Positions 11,377-22,058 of a DNA stretch of 64,000 bases are shown piece after piece. The DNA lies in the NCBI GenBank assembly GCA_022495995.1, contig JAFEMH010001238.1:248001-312000 (forward strand). The letters run 5' to 3'. Made by a program: the position numbers and the translations under genes. This DNA comes from Adenophora triphylla var. japonica. Taxonomy: Eukaryota > Streptophyta > Magnoliopsida > Asterales > Campanulaceae. Numbering within the stretch: position 1 is the stretch's first letter; the number at the start of each line of letters is the position of its first letter. A model generated the notes under the pieces. The model had not been told where the DNA came from, did not search any database, and saw only the letters and a program-made list of their open reading frames with translations.

Positions 11377-12272
11377 CTTTGATCTTTATTATTAAAGACT
11401 TTAGTAGCATTTAATATTTCAAATTATTTTGGTGGTGTGAGAATATTATCCCACCATCCTTTAGTTGTCCTATAAATCCATTAGATATTAGTTTTGCTAT
11501 ATTATTATCAGAATTTCCATTTATTTTGCAAGTTGTAGAATACATAATCATTCTATGTATGTAATTTAATATTTGACATTCTGTCATGCCATTTAAATTA
11601 CATTCATATATAGCTTTAGGATTATAATAAGTTTGACCAGTCAAACTATCTTCCTCATATGCTATATCAACAGGTGTAGGTATAGGATATTAATATCTAC
11701 TAGTAGCTTGGGGAATTTGTGATTTTTGAGTTTCTAATTTATTAATTTCTAATTGTTGTGAATTGATTTTCTAATTCATGTATTTCTGAATCACTATAAT
11801 TTTCATCTTGATTTTCATTTTGATTAATAACTTGGATTTGTTTATCTTTTAAATTAATATCTTGTAATTTTTTAGTTAAAGAATTAATAAATTCATCATA
11901 TGATTTAAAACTAAATGTAAAATCTTTAGGACCCATAATTAATGGAGTTTTAACTAATGGAATTTGAGTAGTAAGAACTTTTGGTTGTTCTTTTGATTTT
12001 TATATTTTCCATTTTATCTTCTATTCTTTCTAATTATTTATTCATTGTTTGCATACATAGATTAGTATAATTATTTTGTTTAATTATTTTATTTATAACT
12101 TCACTTTTTGTATTTAAATGGGAAAATGCATTTGCTTATAAATCATCAATTTTAAGATTTTTTGGCGGTGGATGGATAGATCTAATTGTTTATGCTTCTA
12201 ATGTTTCTCAAGTTTTAAAATATTGTTCAATAGTATATATTTCTTTGTATGGGAATAAATATTTATATATAC
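11377..12272 (-). pseudogene. Endogenous pararetrovirus: coat protein N-terminal part
   Basis: On the minus strand one stretch starts MGPKDFTFSFKSYDEFINSL (near 11936) and is rich in Asn/Gln/Glu (ENQDENYSDSEIHELEN), as in the acidic N-terminus of Caulimoviridae coat proteins. Another (11411-11644) carries CNLNGMTECQILNYIHRM and ISNGFIGQLK before EILNATK, the conserved coat-protein core. Frameshifts separate the pieces. Downstream (lower coordinate) the frame continues at 6225 beyond the copia insertion. Upstream it is cut by the DNA transposon at 12273. Confidence 0.75.
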
Positions 12273-12287
12273 TACTAGAATAAATTA
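12273..12287. repeat. Left terminal inverted repeat of the TACTA element
   Basis: TACTAGAATAAATTA, preceded by TAC. Its exact reverse complement is at 16699-16713, followed by TAC. Confidence 0.85.
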
Positions 12288-13984
12288 AAGTAGGGACAGA
12301 CAACTTGGGACAAATGGGAATGACCAGGGTTGGTGGCTAAATAAGGACAAACATATTAAAATTAAGGACTGTCAGAATGTCCACATGATGCACAATATTA
12401 TTTGCTATTAAAATGAAGACCAAAAACAAAATAGAGACCAACTGACCATCCCAAAATGCTTAGCGCCATTTTTTTTTTTTTTGAAAAAATAAAATTTTGC
12501 GGAAATTTGGTAAATGTGAATTAAATAGGGACGACCTCGGTGGTTACCAATTTGGTGACGTAATTAATTTGGGAACTTGTCATATTTTGTTAATTGCATT
12601 ACTTAGCCAGATTTTCCCAACTCGAGCATACCAATAATTGTTGCCTAAGTCGAACGACAATAGATGAATGACTTGTCCCCAGGTTCAATACCCCATTCTA
12701 AGCCATTTTATTTTTTCAACCCAAAATAATATTTTGCTCACCCATACCAGAATGTAGTTCACTAATTTTTTATGTGACGAAGGAAGTACTATTTTTCTTT
12801 TATTCTCGCACATTCAATCTTATCAGTTATTATTTATTATGGGACGGAGGAAATAGAGTCCAACCAAACGATGACATAATAAACTAAACGACATGGGTAA
12901 CTTTTCCTTTTAGAAATAAGTTTTCTTTTAATTTTGCTGTCCTTTTTAAAAAACAAATTTCCTTTTCCTTTTAGAAATATGTTTTCTTTTAATTTTTTTA
13001 TAAATTTCATCCAATTTGTGTTTTTTACTTTTCCCGATTAAATTTTCCCTATTCCCTCCACATATTTTCCCCAAAAATTACTTCCCTCCCCGTAACTTTC
13101 CAAAACCCTGGCGCAATAACAATCCAATTTTGCAGTAATCTTCTCTGCGTATAGGGTTCCTTGGAGATTTCCATTCATCAATCGCTGCAACAACTAACAC
13201 AATCACAAAATCAGGTATATTAATCCCTCTATCATCTCAAATCACATACTTGTAAAACCTAGACATATTATTGAAAGATTTCTTACGGCAATATGGTTTT
13301 CTAGTAACTTATCTTAATGTTATTTGTGTGCAGGCCGAACGCATCATCATCAATCACTTGAAACAACTCGAAATTGGTGATCCTCTTAATCTGGTAATTG
13401 TTCCGTTGACGATTTTCTCTGTTCAACCACTTTTATTTGATTTTTTTCCCATGATTGTTCAATTGGTCTTATGTTTATGTGTGTTAAGTTAAGATTGGGT
13501 ATTTATACTTTCATTACCTCAAATCTTGCCTATGCATCTCTCTTTTATTTTACTCAATTGTTTGAAAAATTAGGAATACTTTTTTGTTTTTTCTTTTATT
13601 TAGGTATTGAGTATTGAAAAATTCCTTTGAGTTTATTGTTTTTTATGGGTTTATGCACTATTGACTAGTTCTAGTTTTGTATATTTTTTTGGTGGTTATG
13701 GAAATATTTCTACTTCAAAGAGTTTATTGGGTTACAGTTTGATCAGAGAAGATTGCAGTGGCAAAGGTTTAAGAGATTCAAGAAATTTAAGGTTGTTGCA
13801 CCTGTGGTTGTATATACGTTCAACAATCATTGATCTTTCAATAATAAATCAATTGTGTAGGCAGATTGATGATAAGTGCATCTGCACATTATTTTCTTTT
13901 TCTTTTGGTAAATCTGCAAATTATTTAGTTTACCTTTGATTGTGAGTCTATCTGAATAAATGCATTAACTGGTTCAACATTGGA

Positions 13985-14735
13985 AAAAGAGGAAGATGGA
14001 AGATGTAGTTTAGACATTGTGTAGGGGCAAAGTCATGGGTAGTATAAGCAACCTAAAACTTTTACTCGAGAATAGTTAGGCTTTCTGCGGAAGAGAATTT
14101 CTAATGGAGTTTAGATTTTAAGGGAAGGGGATGGGAGACCATTGATGAGATAGGCTGCAGTTTGGGTTGCATAGGACCAGAAATTAGTAGGAAATGCGGA
14201 GGGAATTACAAGTGTAACACAAGGAAAGGGATAACACTCGCTACTCTATGGAATCCACCAAATGGTATTGAGTAAACTAAAGATTAAAGAAGACACTCTT
14301 CTTTATTAATTTATATTGCCCAAAGCTAAAACAAAATCACAATCTGAGTTTTTCCCATCACATTGGGGTTTATATAGGCTGAATGGAACATCCCTCCATT
14401 CCATAAGCAAATGAATCATGAACAAAGACAATACATGAACTAAGAAGACAGAAAGTTGCTGCTGTAGTCTGTTCAGACCACCTGTAGAAAAATTGCAATT
14501 TCTCCTTCAAACCTTCAATCGCTGAACCGTTTTTTTGGTATGAAACTAGACTAATAGACCTTTCTAATGACTGCTTCCACGCCTTCTGGAACATTCTAGA
14601 TCAATACAGATTTTTCCCCAAAACCGACTGAAAATCTGGTTCTGCATTCTGAACATCAGGTTCTTCTAACTTATTTTCTGGACTTCCCTGCCATTCATTG
14701 GACTTGTTCCCACCTGTATCAGTTTTAGTTTTTAT
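13985..14735 (-). mobile_element. Rearranged copia fragment (integrase piece next to an LTR-like piece)
   Basis: On the minus strand 13990-14222 encodes part of a copia integrase C-terminal region (FWSYATQTAAYLINGLPSPS, then FRRKPNYSRVKVLGCLYYP), a motif set shared with the copia integrases. Directly upstream in the same orientation, 14223-14600 resembles an LTR: a TATA-like CCTATATAAACC near 14375 and an end in TGTGTTACA. Beyond it, 14600-14735 has a short coding remnant. An integrase piece immediately after an LTR is not the normal order, so this is a rearranged or truncated remnant inside the TACTA element. Confidence 0.6.
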
Positions 14736-14737
14736 TA

Positions 14738-14840
14738 CTCCTTCCATCCCAAAAATGAAAGTCCAAAAAACTTGCAAATTTGGTCTTGATCAAGGGCAAA
14801 TTTAAACATTTTTTAGACAATGATTTTGGAACGGAGGGAG
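14738..14840. mobile_element. Complete Stowaway MITE (103 bp)
   Basis: It begins CTCCTTCCATCCCAAAAATG and ends with the inverted match TTTTGGAACGGAGGGAG. It is flanked by TA on both sides (14736-14737, 14841-14842), the target duplication of Stowaway (Tc1/mariner) MITEs. It lies within the TACTA element. Confidence 0.85.
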
Positions 14841-15375
14841 TAGTAAAATAAAAATTGTAGATTGAATTGGTGTTTTAAAATTTCAAATTGAAGTCTAAAT
14901 CCTGCAATTTGGCCTTCTTAGCTGGAGTCATATCACCATTAAATTTTGTCAAATTCATTCTCTTTTTTTTGGGTGGGGATACATTACCAATGAGGACATT
15001 GCTGTGGGTTATAAAATTTATTTATTTAGGATACAGGAGCTCACATTGGACCAGAGACAACTGATCGGTTTATTGTTGTTATGGTACTGAAGTCATCTTT
15101 GTGATTCTATTTTACTTTTCTATTTGATTCATACTAATGTGCTTAACTACTCAGATTTGTTGGGTCAAGGTTCTTGATCTATATTCTCGGCCATATAGTA
15201 TTTGATGTTAAAATGTTCTTGTATCACAGTCTAGACCTTATGAAAGAAGTATGTATCTAGTAGCCTGCTTATGTGGGCCATGTAGATTAAATGCTTGCTT
15301 CAAGAGCTTTTTTGATGGCCAATTTAACAAAGATTTCTTGTATATACAATGCTATTTACTTGTTTTGTTATTTTA

Positions 15376-15910
15376 GTATCAATATATAAGGATTGCTCGA
15401 GAAAAGGCAATTTCTGATGGTTCGATTAGTCCAGATGATGCCTTAGATACTCGCATCCCTTTTCATTGCGAAGCATGGAAAGCTGTTGTTGTCTCTTTCT
15501 ATGAATCTAAAGGAAAGAAGGTCAAGAGGGGTGATAGAATATTTGGCTTTGGGCCTCATGGAAATTTTTTCCTCAAACTGCCATCTTCAAGCTGCTCCAG
15601 TTCATCGCTCTATCAATCATTCAGCCAAACTTCCAATCATTCTGACGACCCAGAAAAGGAATAACTACGGGAAGAAGTTAGCATTCTAAAAGAAATGATG
15701 CACCAAATGATGTAGCGGGAGAAGGAGCGGGATCAGTGTGAGCAGCAACAATAGGAGGAGCAACGAAAAAACAACAGTACCAGTAGTGGCACATTCAACA
15801 AATGATGGGCGGTGATGGCGGTCTCTATCAAAATCAATAAAGGTTCAATCCGAATTGGAGCTCCCCTGGATTCATGAGTTGTATCCCTCATGGCGGTATG
15901 TTCATTCCTC

Positions 15911-15949
<39 letters not shown>

Positions 15950-16184
15950 TAAAGCCACAACAACAGTCATTTCAGCAACACATTAGTCATAGTTCGAGCT
16001 CCAATTAGTGTGGTGCTGGTGCAGGTATCGGTATTGGTACTGGCCCTATACTTGATATGTTATTGGATTCTAACTTTAATTTTGTTGGAGCTATTAGTAG
16101 TAATGGAGGAGTTGGTGGAGGTGATTGTGGTACTAGAGGAGAAGGAGGTTCTACTGCTGGTAGTGGTAATGGAGTAGAAATTTA
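15376..16184 (+). pseudogene. Transposon-encoded protein, plant Ptta/En/Spm-type C-terminal exon
   Basis: After an AG acceptor (TTTTAG, 15371-15376) an exon reads YQYIRIAREKAISDG, an arginine/lysine-rich block with GDRIFGFGPHGNFF, then LREEVSILKEMMHQMM, a coiled-coil-like segment. It continues into a Gln-rich and finally Gly/Ser-rich tail ending in VEI and a stop near 16184. A G-x-G motif followed by a coiled coil is the layout of the second ORF of plant CACTA elements (Ptta/En/Spm family). Internal stops (near 15662, 15712, 15750 and 15804) show decay. It is the only coding evidence linking this element to CACTA. Confidence 0.5.
15908..15949. repeat. CAA trinucleotide microsatellite, about 13 units
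   Basis: An uninterrupted run of CAA repeats within the Gln-rich part of the transposon exon. In frame it would encode polyglutamine or polyasparagine. Confidence 0.9.
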
Positions 16185-16716
16185 GAAACAAACAATTTTA
16201 ATTTTATTTTGTAATTAATATGCTCATTTGTTTTTGATGATGTTATTTTGAATTGATAAAGGTATTTTGTTTTTATAAAAGCTTTTTTTATTATCCGATT
16301 AATTTTATTTTGTGATATTTCTCATTATTGTTAAAATATATATAATCAGTAAATATAAATATTTTCAAAATAATTATATTTACTGATTTTTTTCTGTATT
16401 TGGAAACGAAGAGATGGTCCCTAAATTTGAAAATGGAAACCAACAGTTGGGAACGAACATTTCAGGGACAAAAAAATAGGGATGAACTGTTTGTGCCAAA
16501 TTTAAAATTGGTGACCATTTGTTGATCCTTAAATGGGGACGACCTATTCCTATGGTAATCAACATGTGGTTCCCAAATGGGGATGAACAGTCTTGGTCAA
16601 TTTTAGCAACCAAAAATTGGCAACCAAAATGTTGATCTCCAAATAGAAAAATAGGGACGACTTTGTACATTTAGAAACGATTTTGTCCGTTCTTGATATA
16701 ATTTATTCTAGTATAC

Positions 16717-17613
16717 CATTCAACAAAAGGAATAATTATTTTTTGTGAATTAATTAATTTATAATATTCATATTTTATTTTATTAATTCGTCTTCATTGT
16801 GATTTTGAAAATATCATGTTCTAAAATCTTTATATTTTTCTAGGAGAAGTTATTTATTTATTTATTTTTTATCATATTTAAATTCTTTTGCTATTGTAAT
16901 AACAGTAAAATTCATGTTAGAAAGTGTTGCAGAATATGCTTTAGGTTTAATTTCTTCTTGGTATATCCCATGAGGGATATTTGGGAGGATTCTTTAATTC
17001 TTTCAAATATTAAATTTTCAACCTTTTCTTTTCCTTTATAAGGTATTTCACTTTCTGAATGCATAGATGAAGTAGATCTTCTACTTAGGCATCTAGAAAA
17101 TTCTGTAATTTTAAAATTTGTTTTTCTTCCGCTATTATCAAAAGTAACTTCAACATCTCGTTCTGAAGTTTGAATAATTTGTTCTATTTGCCTCTTTTCT
17201 AGAGGCTCGGGAGGAGCAGCTGAACGAAGTGTCCAAACAGCTGGTAACTCAATATCTTTCCATGATATGACTCTTGTAGTCATTGTATGAGATTGATCTA
17301 GATTTGTTTTTAGTAGAGTAGTCATACCTTTTTTACTATTTATTTTAGCTTTTGAAATTAAAGTATTGAGTAATTTATAATAAATTATATAAGATATTTC
17401 AACATGTTCACTATTTCTTCCCATATCATAAACTTTTGATTCTAAATTAAGTGTAAATACATCTAATAGATTTTCATTGGTTAGAAAAACGAAAAAATCA
17501 GGAAAGTAATTAAAATATACTGGTACATTGAATAGACTAGTTTCAATAGGTCCTAATAATGATTTATCAAATTCTAAATGACTAAAGTCTCTTGGTGAAA
17601 CCCTTAACAACAA
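16717..17613 (-). pseudogene. Endogenous pararetrovirus: movement protein region
   Basis: A long minus-strand frame starts MLLRVSPRDFSHLEFDKSLL at 17613 and runs to 16912. It contains NVPVYFNYFPDFFVFLTNEN, YDMGRNSEHVEISYIIYYKL and VISWKDIELPAVWTLRSAAP. These match the 30K-type movement protein at the N-terminus of petuvirus-like Caulimoviridae polyproteins, which modifies plasmodesmata. The frame is open for 233 codons, the longest intact viral stretch in the window. Upstream is the presumed leader and promoter (17620-18130). Downstream it is cut by the TACTA element and resumes at 12272. Confidence 0.8.
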
Positions 17614-18130
17614 TACTAATACTTAAAACACAATCTTATAATTTCAAATAATATGCAATTATAACCCACAATACTAATACTTAAAACACAATCTTATAAT
17701 TTCAAATAATATTTTACAAACATAAACACAATATTTTACATAACATAAAAACATGAAATAAAAGACGGAAATAAATAATTACAATCCAAATTCACAATGG
17801 ATTCTTATTATTCACTCCAAGAAAAGCAAAATAAAAACTAAAAATCTTTAAAGACTTTTTTGGTATAGTTTCTCAACACATGAGACTTGTGATTTTTCAA
17901 GGTGCCTCTTCAGATATTGAAGCCTCCCATTTATAGGCTCATTATCTTCATTTTTTCTTTTTAGAAATAATGTACATCATCTTTATTTCTTTTCTTCTTT
18001 TTTATTTTGTCTTTGTCCCCTTAATTTAAGTCTTTTCTTTATCTTTTCATGATAATGTTTTCCACTTGAAATGTAATTTTCGTCTTTGAGATTTTTCAGG
18101 TCTCCCATTTGAAATGTCTTTTTCTTATTT
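17614..18130 (-). other. Pararetrovirus intergenic region / leader
   Basis: A/T-rich DNA lies between the end of the C-terminal ORF (18137) and the movement protein. It has a 51-bp direct duplication (CACAATACTAATACTTAAAA... at about 17610-17660 and 17668-17715) and a TATA-like box. No clear initiator tRNA-Met primer site (complement of TGGTATCAGAGC) was found, although one is expected here in an intact genome. Confidence 0.55.
17929..17937 (-). promoter_or_regulatory. TATA-like box of the pararetroviral promoter
   Basis: The minus strand reads CCTATAAATGGGAGG, matching the TATA context of Caulimoviridae genomic promoters. It lies about 310 bases upstream of the movement-protein frame and downstream of the last ORF, as expected. 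Confidence 0.55.
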
Positions 18131-18136
18131 TTGAGA

Positions 18137-19490
18137 TTATTTGTGTCTTTCATTATCCTCCGTATAAAGTGGCCTTTTGAGAGTATGGTATAATTCCCAT
18201 GTAATTTTCCATGTCTTCATTTTCGTCCCCCATGATTTGAGTTGATGACATTGATGCATTATTTCCCCCTTTTTCTTTATTAATAAAGCTAATAAAATTT
18301 GCAAACTTTTCCTTAATACAAGCATTTAATTTTTCTTGGAACATTTCAGAGTTTGCCAATAGTATTGTTGTTTTTACCATCTCCATTGGATCCTGCATGT
18401 CAATTTCTTTTTCTTTCCCTTTGCTATTAGCTACTTCTTTTGCCTTTTCTTTGAGCTGAGCAAATACTTTATTCATTTCTTTTAAAGATTTCGTAATATC
18501 AAATCTATTCCACCATTTGTAGGAATAGGTTCTTACGAGACATAAAATATCTAAATCATCATAATCACAGGTGTAATACCATGACCAAATCCAGGGAATA
18601 TGAAATTCCATAATAAATAGCATTTGAGCTTTACTTTTGAATATGAGATTTATCTTTTCTCCTTTAAGGGATGTATGATTGATACAATATTATTTGAACA
18701 ATGAGCTTATTTCTCTGGGAAAGAAAAAAATCTTCCTCAGGTCCAATTTTTTGCCAGTTTACAAAGAACCAACTGGGAATTTCATCATATAATTTTTTTT
18801 TTATCAAACATAAAAAACCATGTATGTTTTCTTTGAGAATTTTGATATAAAAAGGCATTTAGCCATGCATATATATAATCCCAGTAATTATAATAAATTT
18901 GGTGATCAGGATTTGAAAAATAATGTATTAACTGATTTGGGTTAGTTCTCCAATCAGATGTATTTAAACATTTCATAATTTTTGTTTTTGAAAAGGAATA
19001 AGCACTATGAATTCCTTCTTGAACTGCTTCATTATTTCTAAATCTGTGATCAAAATAAACTGATTCTGTTTCTTCGAGAATAATTTCATAGAAAGCTATA
19101 TTTTTCTTTCATTTTATTGGAAAATGAGCTCTTTGTTCAAAATATTTACTAGAAATATAGTATGGATCTGCCACCCATTTTTTATCACTTGGCTCAAGGC
19201 AAATAATGGGTTCTCTCAGAGATTTTTTTTTTGTCATTTAATGATTGTTTTCTTCTAATAAGACATCTCTTGCTGTCCTTTGACGATTAAATGAATAGCT
19301 TGTATTATGTGTTTTCGAATTTCCTGTATAAGTATAAGATTGTGCAAATGTATAATTCTGATAAAATCTTCCTGCATAATAATTTTCCCCCCTCTTTGGT
19401 AGGAGTCTCTTCCCCTACCTCTGCCCCGAGAACTATAAGTTCTACAAGACATTACGTGTATCCCTGTAAAAACTCTCTTGTTAAGAAATA
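18137..19490 (-). pseudogene. Endogenous pararetrovirus: C-terminal ORF, function unknown
   Basis: Pieces in several minus frames line up into one ORF downstream of RT-RNase H: a Gly/Arg-rich start (SRGRGRGRDSYQRGG near 19430), KWVADPYYISSKYFEQRAHF (near 19180), NTSDWRTNPNQLIHYFSNPD (near 18950), then HIPWIWSWYYTCDYDDLDIL and YSYKWWNRFDITKSL (18623-18490), ending in a Lys/Glu-rich tail at 18137. This arrangement occurs at the end of several endogenous Caulimoviridae genomes; its role is not established. The lineage could be petuvirus-like or florendovirus-like. At least three frameshifts or stops interrupt it. Confidence 0.65.
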
Positions 19491-19499
19491 AGGAAGTGA

Positions 19500-20700
19500 A
19501 TTTGATTCACCTTTTATGTATTCAATATAAAATCAAAACCAGATATAATAGCTTGCTATCTGGCAAATATTTGTTTTGATACTAAGTTTTTTACATCTTT
19601 TTCTAATACTTCTTTTACTGCTTTACAATCTATTCTTAATATAAATTCTTTATTTAAAATATCTTCTTGAAATTTAGATATACATTTTACTACTGATAAC
19701 ATTTCTTTTTTAATTGTAGAATAATTTTTCTGTGCATCATCCTATTTCCCTTAAGTAAATCTTACTAGTTCTTTCTTATTTTTTGAAGTATTAAATTGTT
19801 TAAAAATTCCACCGTAACCAATATCTGAAGCATTAGTTTCTACAATTTTCTCCATTATTCATTTGCTAATGATAAACAAGGTATTTTCCTAACTTTTATT
19901 TTTATTAGTTTAACTGCATTAGTGTGTTCTTATCCCTAAGCCGGAGGATTTTTCTTTAATCGATAATATAACGGAGCACTATCTATTGCTAGATTTTTGT
20001 AAAATTCTTCTATATAATTTAAACTTTCTAAAAATATTTTCAATTATTTTTTATCTCTGATTTCATCTGAAAATTTAGAATCAAACTCAATTGATCTATT
20101 AATTGGTAAAAAAAAATCCTTCTTCAATTTCATGTCCAAGGAATTTTATTTTAGTTTGAAATAATTGCATTTTCTTTTCAGAAATTACTAAACCGTTATG
20201 TTTAACCATGTAAAACAATGTTTGTAATTGTTTAAAGTGTTGGTTCATGATTTTTGAAAATAATAGGATATTATCAATATAAACAATAATAATTTTTGAG
20301 TATGTGAAGAATATGTCATTTATAATATTTTGGAATTCTTATGGAGCATTTTTAAGCTCGAAAGGCATTACATTTCATTTATAATGCCCAAAGGGTAATG
20401 TCAAATCAGTCTTATATTTATCTTCTTCTACTATTTGGAGTTGCCAATATCCTTGCTTTAAGTCAAATTTATAATAAATATAAACTTCATTTAATCTATT
20501 TAATAAATCTTTTTTTATTAGAAATTAGATATTTTATCCTTTTTAAAATTTTATTAAGTGGTTTATAATTTATTACTAATCTTGGAATTCCCCTCTCTTT
20601 TTTCAACATTTTTATTCACATAGAAAGCTGAACAACTACAAGGAGATTGACTTTTCATAATTGAATTTCTTTTTTACAATATTCTATTAATTCTTTATTA
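19500..20700 (-). pseudogene. Endogenous pararetrovirus: RT and RNase H, minus-strand copy
   Basis: Read downward on the minus strand from about 20700: the RT start (KELIEYCKKE), the FDLKSGYWQL region near 20440-20480, the polymerase active-site region near 20250-20290, ISENKM near 20185, and RNase H down to about 19540. All are broken by stops and frameshifts. It is the 5' end of the same viral copy that ends in RT again at 1531. It abuts, head to head, the plus-strand RT copy at 20701. Confidence 0.8.
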
Positions 20701-21450
20701 GAAAAACAATTTATTAGGAAAAGCCAATATCCTTGGAGTTGTTCAACTTTCTATGTGAATAAAAATGCTGAAAAAGAGAGGAAAAACCCGAGATTGGTAA
20801 TAAATTATAAACCACTTAATAAATTTTTAAAATGGATAAAATATCTAATTTCTAATAAAAAAGATTTATTAAATAGATTAAATGAAGCTTATATTTATTA
20901 TAAATTTGACTTAAAGTCAGGATATTGGCAACTACAAATAGCAAAATAAGATAAATATAAAACTGATTTCACATTACCCTTTGGGAATTATAAATGGAAT
21001 GTAATGCCTTTTGGGATTAAAAATGCCCCTATCATAATTCCAAAATATTATGAATGACATATTCTACTAATACTCAGAATTTATTATTGTTTATATTGAT
21101 GCTATCCTAATATTTTCAAAAACATCGACCAACACTTTAAACAATTACAAACATTGACATGGTTAAACATAACGGTTTAGTAATTTCTGAAAATAAAATG
21201 AAATTATTTCAAACTAAAATAAGATTCATTTGCCATGAAATTGAAGAAGGATCTTTTTTACCAATTAATAGATCAACTGAATTTGCTTCTAAATTTCCAT
21301 ATGAAATCAGAGATAAAAAACAATTGTTTAGATTTTTAGAAAGTTTAAATTATATAACAGAATTTTACAAAAATCTAGCAATATATAGTGTTGCGTTATA
21401 TGATCGCATAAAGAAAAATCATCCGGATTAGGGACAAGAACACACTAATT
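19918..21450. repeat. Large inverted repeat of pararetroviral RT (arms about 0.75 kb)
   Basis: The minus-strand copy (19918-20700) and the plus-strand copy (20701-21450) are head to head with essentially no spacer. Matching landmarks lie at mirrored positions: AGTGTGTTCTTATCCCTAAG (19919-19938) against GGGACAAGAACACACTA (21432-21448), and TTCACATAGAAAGCTGAACA (20612-20631) against TGTTCAACTTTCTATGTGAA (20741-20760). Arms are diverged by scattered substitutions. Confidence 0.85.
20701..21450 (+). pseudogene. Endogenous pararetrovirus: RT-RNase H fragment, plus-strand copy
   Basis: The plus strand encodes NPRLVINYKPLNKFLKW and FDLKSGYWQLQIAK (20755-20949), a broken active-site segment (20950-21150), then ISENKMKLFQTKIRFICHEI, LPINRSTEFASKFPYEI and a connection/RNase H start to IKKNHPD (21159-21431). 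Viral similarity continues to about 21450 (GGGACAAGAACACACTAAT, also present inverted at 19918-19938) and then stops abruptly in Tat/Ogre protease sequence. A stop near 20949 and frameshifts are present. Confidence 0.85.
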
Positions 21451-22058
21451 CGGGAAGTAGAATCATAAGCCTTGACAGTGTGGACTGAAGGCTTCAAATC
21501 TGTGGGCTTGATGTCAAGCAGGTCCATCATCTTGGCGGGCAAGACATTCATTCTGGAGCCTCCGTCTACCAGTACGCGGGGAAGGCGATGCTCATCCAAT
21601 TGAACAGTGATGTGGAGCGCCTCATTGTGATTAGCCCCAAATTTTGGCGATGAAGGTGATGATGTTTCCATAGTGGATGTTGCCGATCATCTAGATTACT
21701 TCTTCTGAATTTGCGTCCACGGGGACCATGTTATGGGCCAAACTTTCCTCTAGCTTGAGCTTGTGAGGGTATGAAGATGTGAGCAGAGACCATAGGAAAA
21801 TGTTCGCCTGGGTCTGCTTGAGCTGAGTGAGGATTGGGTCCTCCTTTTCGGAACTTGTTTCTTCGGGCAGACCGGGTTGCGGTTCTGGCTCTATTGGCTT
21901 TTTGGTGGCCTTTGGCGGTAGCACATGGATTTGACCGAATCGGGTCAGTACGTTGACGTCATGCTTGGTCTCCTTTGAACAGGTTTCTTTGAGTTGAGCC
22001 ATAGTCAGTGGAGGATTTTTCGAAGCACAAGGCCATATGTCCTCTCTCAATTCGTTGA
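21451..22058 (-). pseudogene. Tat/Ogre gag-protease linker and protease module 2
   Basis: The minus frames encode VNVLTRFGQIHVLPPK, then ILTQLKQTQANIFLWSLLTS followed by SLAHNMVPVDANSEEVI, and HNEALHITVQLDEHRLPRVL with VDGGSRMNVLPAKMM. This is the standard Tat/Ogre order: linker with a QLKKTQA(K/N)ISLWDLL-type block, then the aspartic protease with D-G-G-S in place of the commoner D-N-G-S. The module stops at AYDSTSR (about 21455), before its flap-distal part, where viral sequence begins. Confidence 0.75.

Larger units (their letters stand above)
12273..16713 (+). mobile_element. DNA transposon with TACTA ends, CACTA/En-Spm-like
   Basis: Perfect 15-bp terminal inverted repeats TACTAGAATAAATTA (12273-12287 and, inverted, 16699-16713) are flanked by a 3-bp duplication TAC (12270-12272 and 16714-16716). 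Subterminal DNA at both ends shares GGGGACGA-type words, mostly GGGACGAC and GGGATGAAC, scattered at 12290-12560 and 16440-16680. A 3-bp duplication with ACTA-containing ends fits CACTA elements, although the first base is T rather than C; PIF/Harbinger also makes 3-bp duplications and is the alternative. Inside are a spliced-looking gene (exon edges near 13204 and 13334) and an exon with features of the plant Ptta/En/Spm ORF at 15376-16184. It splits the pararetrovirus between movement and coat protein. Confidence 0.8.
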
